The notes below the pieces were generated by a model that saw nothing but the letters and a program-made list of their open reading frames with translations, searched no databases and was not told where the DNA came from. Positions 48,668-50,849 of a DNA stretch of 50,849 nt are shown in pieces. This DNA is from Acidimicrobiia bacterium (GTDB lineage Bacteria; Actinomycetota; Acidimicrobiia; IMCC26256; JAGNEX01), in contig JAGNEX010000011.1 in the NCBI GenBank assembly GCA_018003035.1, positions 13,238-64,086 on the forward strand, in the 5' to 3' direction. A program made the position numbers and the translations under genes. How positions within the stretch are numbered: the stretch's first letter is position 1; the number at the start of each line of letters is the position of its first letter.

Positions 48668-49900
48668 GTGGCGACCCCAGAGCAAGCGATCTTGGTGCGG
48701 GTTCTCGGCGTTGACCGACCCGGGATAACGGCGGGCCTTATGCGCCTCCTCGAAGAGGGCGGCGCCAAGATCCAAGACCTTGAACAGGTCGTGGTCCGGC
48801 ACAGGCTGGTGATGGCGTTCGCCATTCGCGTCCCTGATGGGCGTGACCTGCTCAAGGAACTACTCCTCTTCGGCTGGGAACACGACGTCGAAGTCGACTT
48901 TGAAGTCGTCGAAGGGGAGCACAGCGAGCGGGCCCACGGCCATGTCGTAACGGTGCTCGGCCAACGTGTGCGCGCCCACGACCTCGGAGTCGTCGCTGGC
49001 ACCATCGCCGCCTGCGGGGGCAACATCGACCGGATCAATCGTCTCTCTCGGTATCCCGTGGTTAGCTACGAGTTCCAGGTGCTCGGCGGCGATGCCGATT
49101 CCCTTAAACGTCAGCTGCTCAGCGCGCTGGCGCACCGGCCGGTCGACGTGGCGGTCCAGCGCGAGGGGCTGACCCGGCGAGCACAACGCCTGGTCGTGCT
49201 CGACATGGATTCGACGTTGGTCCAGGACGAGGTCATCGAACTACTCGCCCGCGAGGCAGGCTGTGAGGACGAGGTTCGCGAGATTACGCAGCGAGCGATG
49301 GCAGGCGAACTCGACTTTGAACAGGCGTTACGCCAACGGGTGGCCCTCCTCGCCGGGCAACCTGAAGACATCATTGACCGAGCCCTCAAAAGTGTGCGCC
49401 TGACGCCCGGCGCGCGGACCTTCTGTCGGACCCTGCAGCGGATTGGTTTTAAGACAGCGGTCGTCAGCGGCGGCTTTACCGAGTTCGCAGAACAGGTGCG
49501 CGCCGAACTCGGTCTCGATCACGCCCATGCCAACGTCTTGGAAGTCGTCGACGGTCGTCTCACCGGACAGGTCATTGGCCCGATCGTCGATCGCGCTCGC
49601 AAAGCGGAGCTGCTCGCCAGCATCGCCCAGTCTGAAGGTGTGCGGCTGAGCCAGACGGTCGCCGTCGGTGACGGGGCAAACGATGTCGACATGCTCGCAG
49701 CAGCAGGGCTCGGCATCGCTTTCAACGCCAAACCGGTCGTTCGAAACGCGGCCGATACCGCGGTCAGCGTGCCCTATCTCGACGCGATCCTGTTCGTCCT
49801 CGGTGTCCGACGCGAAGAGGTCGACCAGGCGGACGAGGAGGACCCGGACTTCATCGTGCCCGAGACGCTGCCGCCCGTGCCGACCGACGCTGACGTCTAA
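48668..49900 (+). CDS. serB: Phosphoserine phosphatase with tandem ACT domains
   Basis: A 410-residue SerB catalysing the last step of serine synthesis. Two ACT domains occupy about residues 1-165 (ILVRVLGVDRPGITAGLMRLLEEGGAKI and VVTVLGQRVRAHDLGVVAGTIAACGGNI), as in mycobacterial SerB2 where they bind serine. The HAD catalytic domain has motif I LDMDSTLV (Asp179, Asp181), motif II VVSGGFTEF, a Lys in DRARKAELL and motif III VGDGANDVDML. An acidic tail ends the protein. The GTG start suits the upstream -10 box. A hairpin follows ~110 nt after the stop. Confidence 0.96.
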   Translation: MATPEQAILVRVLGVDRPGITAGLMRLLEEGGAKIQDLEQVVVRHRLVMAFAIRVPDGRDLLKELLLFGWEHDVEVDFEVVEGEHSERAHGHVVTVLGQRVRAHDLGVVAGTIAACGGNIDRINRLSRYPVVSYEFQVLGGDADSLKRQLLSALAHRPVDVAVQREGLTRRAQRLVVLDMDSTLVQDEVIELLAREAGCEDEVREITQRAMAGELDFEQALRQRVALLAGQPEDIIDRALKSVRLTPGARTFCRTLQRIGFKTAVVSGGFTEFAEQVRAELGLDHAHANVLEVVDGRLTGQVIGPIVDRARKAELLASIAQSEGVRLSQTVAVGDGANDVDMLAAAGLGIAFNAKPVVRNAADTAVSVPYLDAILFVLGVRREEVDQADEEDPDFIVPETLPPVPTDADV

Positions 49901-50011
49901 ACAGCAGGCGCGGACTTTCTGTCGTTTTCTCGCGACCCGACCCGGCCGCGCTGCGTCGTACACACGCAACCCGCAAAAATCCGGACGGATACCCACCGCC
50001 CGGTAACCCCG

Positions 50012-50043
50012 GAGACCCCTCGGACCACCAGCTGAGGGGTCTC
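50012..50043 (+). terminator. Hairpin terminator after serB
   Basis: GAGACCCCTC (50012-50021) and GAGGGGTCTC (50034-50043) form a perfect 10-bp stem with a 12-nt loop, followed by TTCG. It separates serB from the next gene. Confidence 0.7.
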
Positions 50044-50166
50044 TTCGCGTCCGGCGACCTATCGCGCCTGGCGACCGCTGGCGGCCGATAAGTAGTCGCG
50101 TCTCCTCATCGCTGGCACCACCCTGCTCGGGCGGGTACGGTGCCGCTGCCGAGTGAGGGAGCAACC

Positions 50167-50849
50167 ATGAATGTGGACCAAACGGCCGCCGATCTGGCAG
50201 CTGAACACAAAGCACTGGATGCGGTGCTCGCCCAGATCGACGAGGACGCGTGGTCGATTCCGACGAGTAGTCCTGAATGGACGGTGGCCGACCAAGTCGG
50301 ACATTTGGCGTATTACGACCAGGCCGCGACGACCGCAATCTTGGACCCTGCAGCATTTGGGGCAATGCGTGACGAGCTCTTCAAGAGCGCCACGTCCCTC
50401 AAAGCGGTCGACGATATGACGCTGGCATCGTTTCGCCGCATGAGCGGTTCTTCCTTGTTGGAGGCGTGGCGGGATCACCGGGCAGCTCTGCTCGACGCGG
50501 TTTCAGGGCTCGATAACTCCGACCGGGTCGAGTGGTACGGACCCTCGATGAGCGCCCGCTCATTCGTCACGGCGCGGCTGATGGAAACGTGGACCCACGG
50601 CCGTGACGCGCTCGACGCGCTCAACGTCCGGGTCGAGCCGACCGATCGGCTCTGGCACATCGCCAGATTGGGTGTTGTCACCCGGAGCTGGTCCTACCAG
50701 AACAGGCAACTCGATCCGCCCGTGGGCGATGTGTTCGTGTCGTTGACCGCTCCCTCCGGGATTGTCTGGACCTTCGGTGATGCCGCCGCGGACGACCAGG
50801 TGGAGGGCGACGCCGAGGAGTTCTGTTTGGTGGTGACCCAGCGGCGCCA
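50167..50849 (+). CDS. TIGR03084-family (DinB/MDMPI-like) protein, truncated by the window edge
   Basis: 227 residues are visible before the edge. The ATG follows GAGGGAG. The four-helix DinB-like N-terminus has WTVADQVGHLAYYDQAA with the first metal His, and WYGPSMSARSFVTARLMETWTHGRDALDAL with the second. These phrases match the TIGR03084 family, related to mycothiol-dependent maleylpyruvate isomerases. Such proteins are abundant in actinobacteria and probably bind a divalent metal and a thiol cofactor; the activity is unknown. The C-terminal region (VFVSLTAPSGIVWTFG) is typical and nearly complete. Confidence 0.85.
   Translation, partial: MNVDQTAADLAAEHKALDAVLAQIDEDAWSIPTSSPEWTVADQVGHLAYYDQAATTAILDPAAFGAMRDELFKSATSLKAVDDMTLASFRRMSGSSLLEAWRDHRAALLDAVSGLDNSDRVEWYGPSMSARSFVTARLMETWTHGRDALDALNVRVEPTDRLWHIARLGVVTRSWSYQNRQLDPPVGDVFVSLTAPSGIVWTFGDAAADDQVEGDAEEFCLVVTQRR

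Noticed and set aside
48004-48714. 236-residue frame spanning the membrane-protein end and the serB start
   Set aside because: Out of frame with two well-supported genes and Arg/Gly-rich shadow composition.

Overview
The window is high-GC, gene-dense bacterial DNA. Its gene content (DtxR-type iron regulator, GuaB3, PcrA with the C-terminal RNA-polymerase-binding module, a DesA3-like desaturase, a TIGR03084 protein, a CIRCE-controlled groESL operon and many apparently leaderless genes) points to an actinobacterium. The style of the long lipoproteins and surface protein, and the very large GlmS relative, suggest an Acidimicrobiia-like lineage (inference). No rRNA, tRNA, CRISPR array, insertion sequence or prophage was seen.

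Layout. 1-2252 (-): an NB-ARC/TPR STAND protein that runs off the left edge and carries an apparent single-base frameshift. 2.5-4.4 kb: a HAD phosphatase and a type II NADH dehydrogenase, convergent with overlapping stop codons. 4.7-6.9 kb: promoter, CIRCE operator, groES, groEL and a strong hairpin. 7-9.8 kb: a CoA-pyrophosphatase-type Nudix hydrolase, a YihY/BrkB membrane protein and a FabR/DesT-like TetR regulator. 9.9-17.2 kb: a low-GC patch with a possible 68-residue Cys/Gly-tailed peptide, then a 2320-residue surface protein (LamG-like modules, DUF11, about 25 calcium-binding thrombospondin type 3 repeats, sortase-like tail). 17.5-20.5 kb: a fatty-acid desaturase cassette (short ferredoxin-type partner, desaturase, MerR-like regulator) behind a promoter overlapped by a palindrome. 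21-24 kb: an acidic lipoprotein and a membrane-anchored sulfite-oxidase-family enzyme. 24.4-34.3 kb: guaB3, an expanded glmS-like gene, a lipoprotein with a duplicated Cys module, a CrtI/RetSat-type oxidoreductase, guaA and dtd. 34.4-40.1 kb: a small unknown gene, an IdeR/DtxR regulator, pcrA and an ammonium transporter. 40.2-44.2 kb: gamma-glutamyltransferase divergent from a GCS2-family glutamate-cysteine ligase-like gene and an M20 amidohydrolase. 44.2-50.8 kb: a membrane-anchored DUF1028 protein, a crotonase, an ECF-like sigma factor with an overlapping membrane protein, serB, and a truncated TIGR03084 gene at the right edge.

How the parts fit. Much of the window is housekeeping: chaperonin, purine nucleotides (GuaB3, GuaA), serine synthesis (SerB), D-aminoacyl-tRNA editing (Dtd), DNA repair (PcrA), iron sensing and nitrogen uptake. 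Around it lie envelope and stress genes: the giant surface protein, lipid desaturation, the sigma/membrane pair and lipoproteins. A recurrent TAnnnT box 6-8 nt before ATG or GTG start codons suggests that several genes make leaderless mRNA.

The most unusual items are the expanded GlmS homologue, whose substrate-binding lysine appears to be arginine; the DUF1028 domain split by a disordered insertion and anchored in the membrane; the desaturase partner that lacks an NAD-binding domain; the Cys-paired calcium-repeat surface protein; and the small Cys/Gly-tailed ORF.
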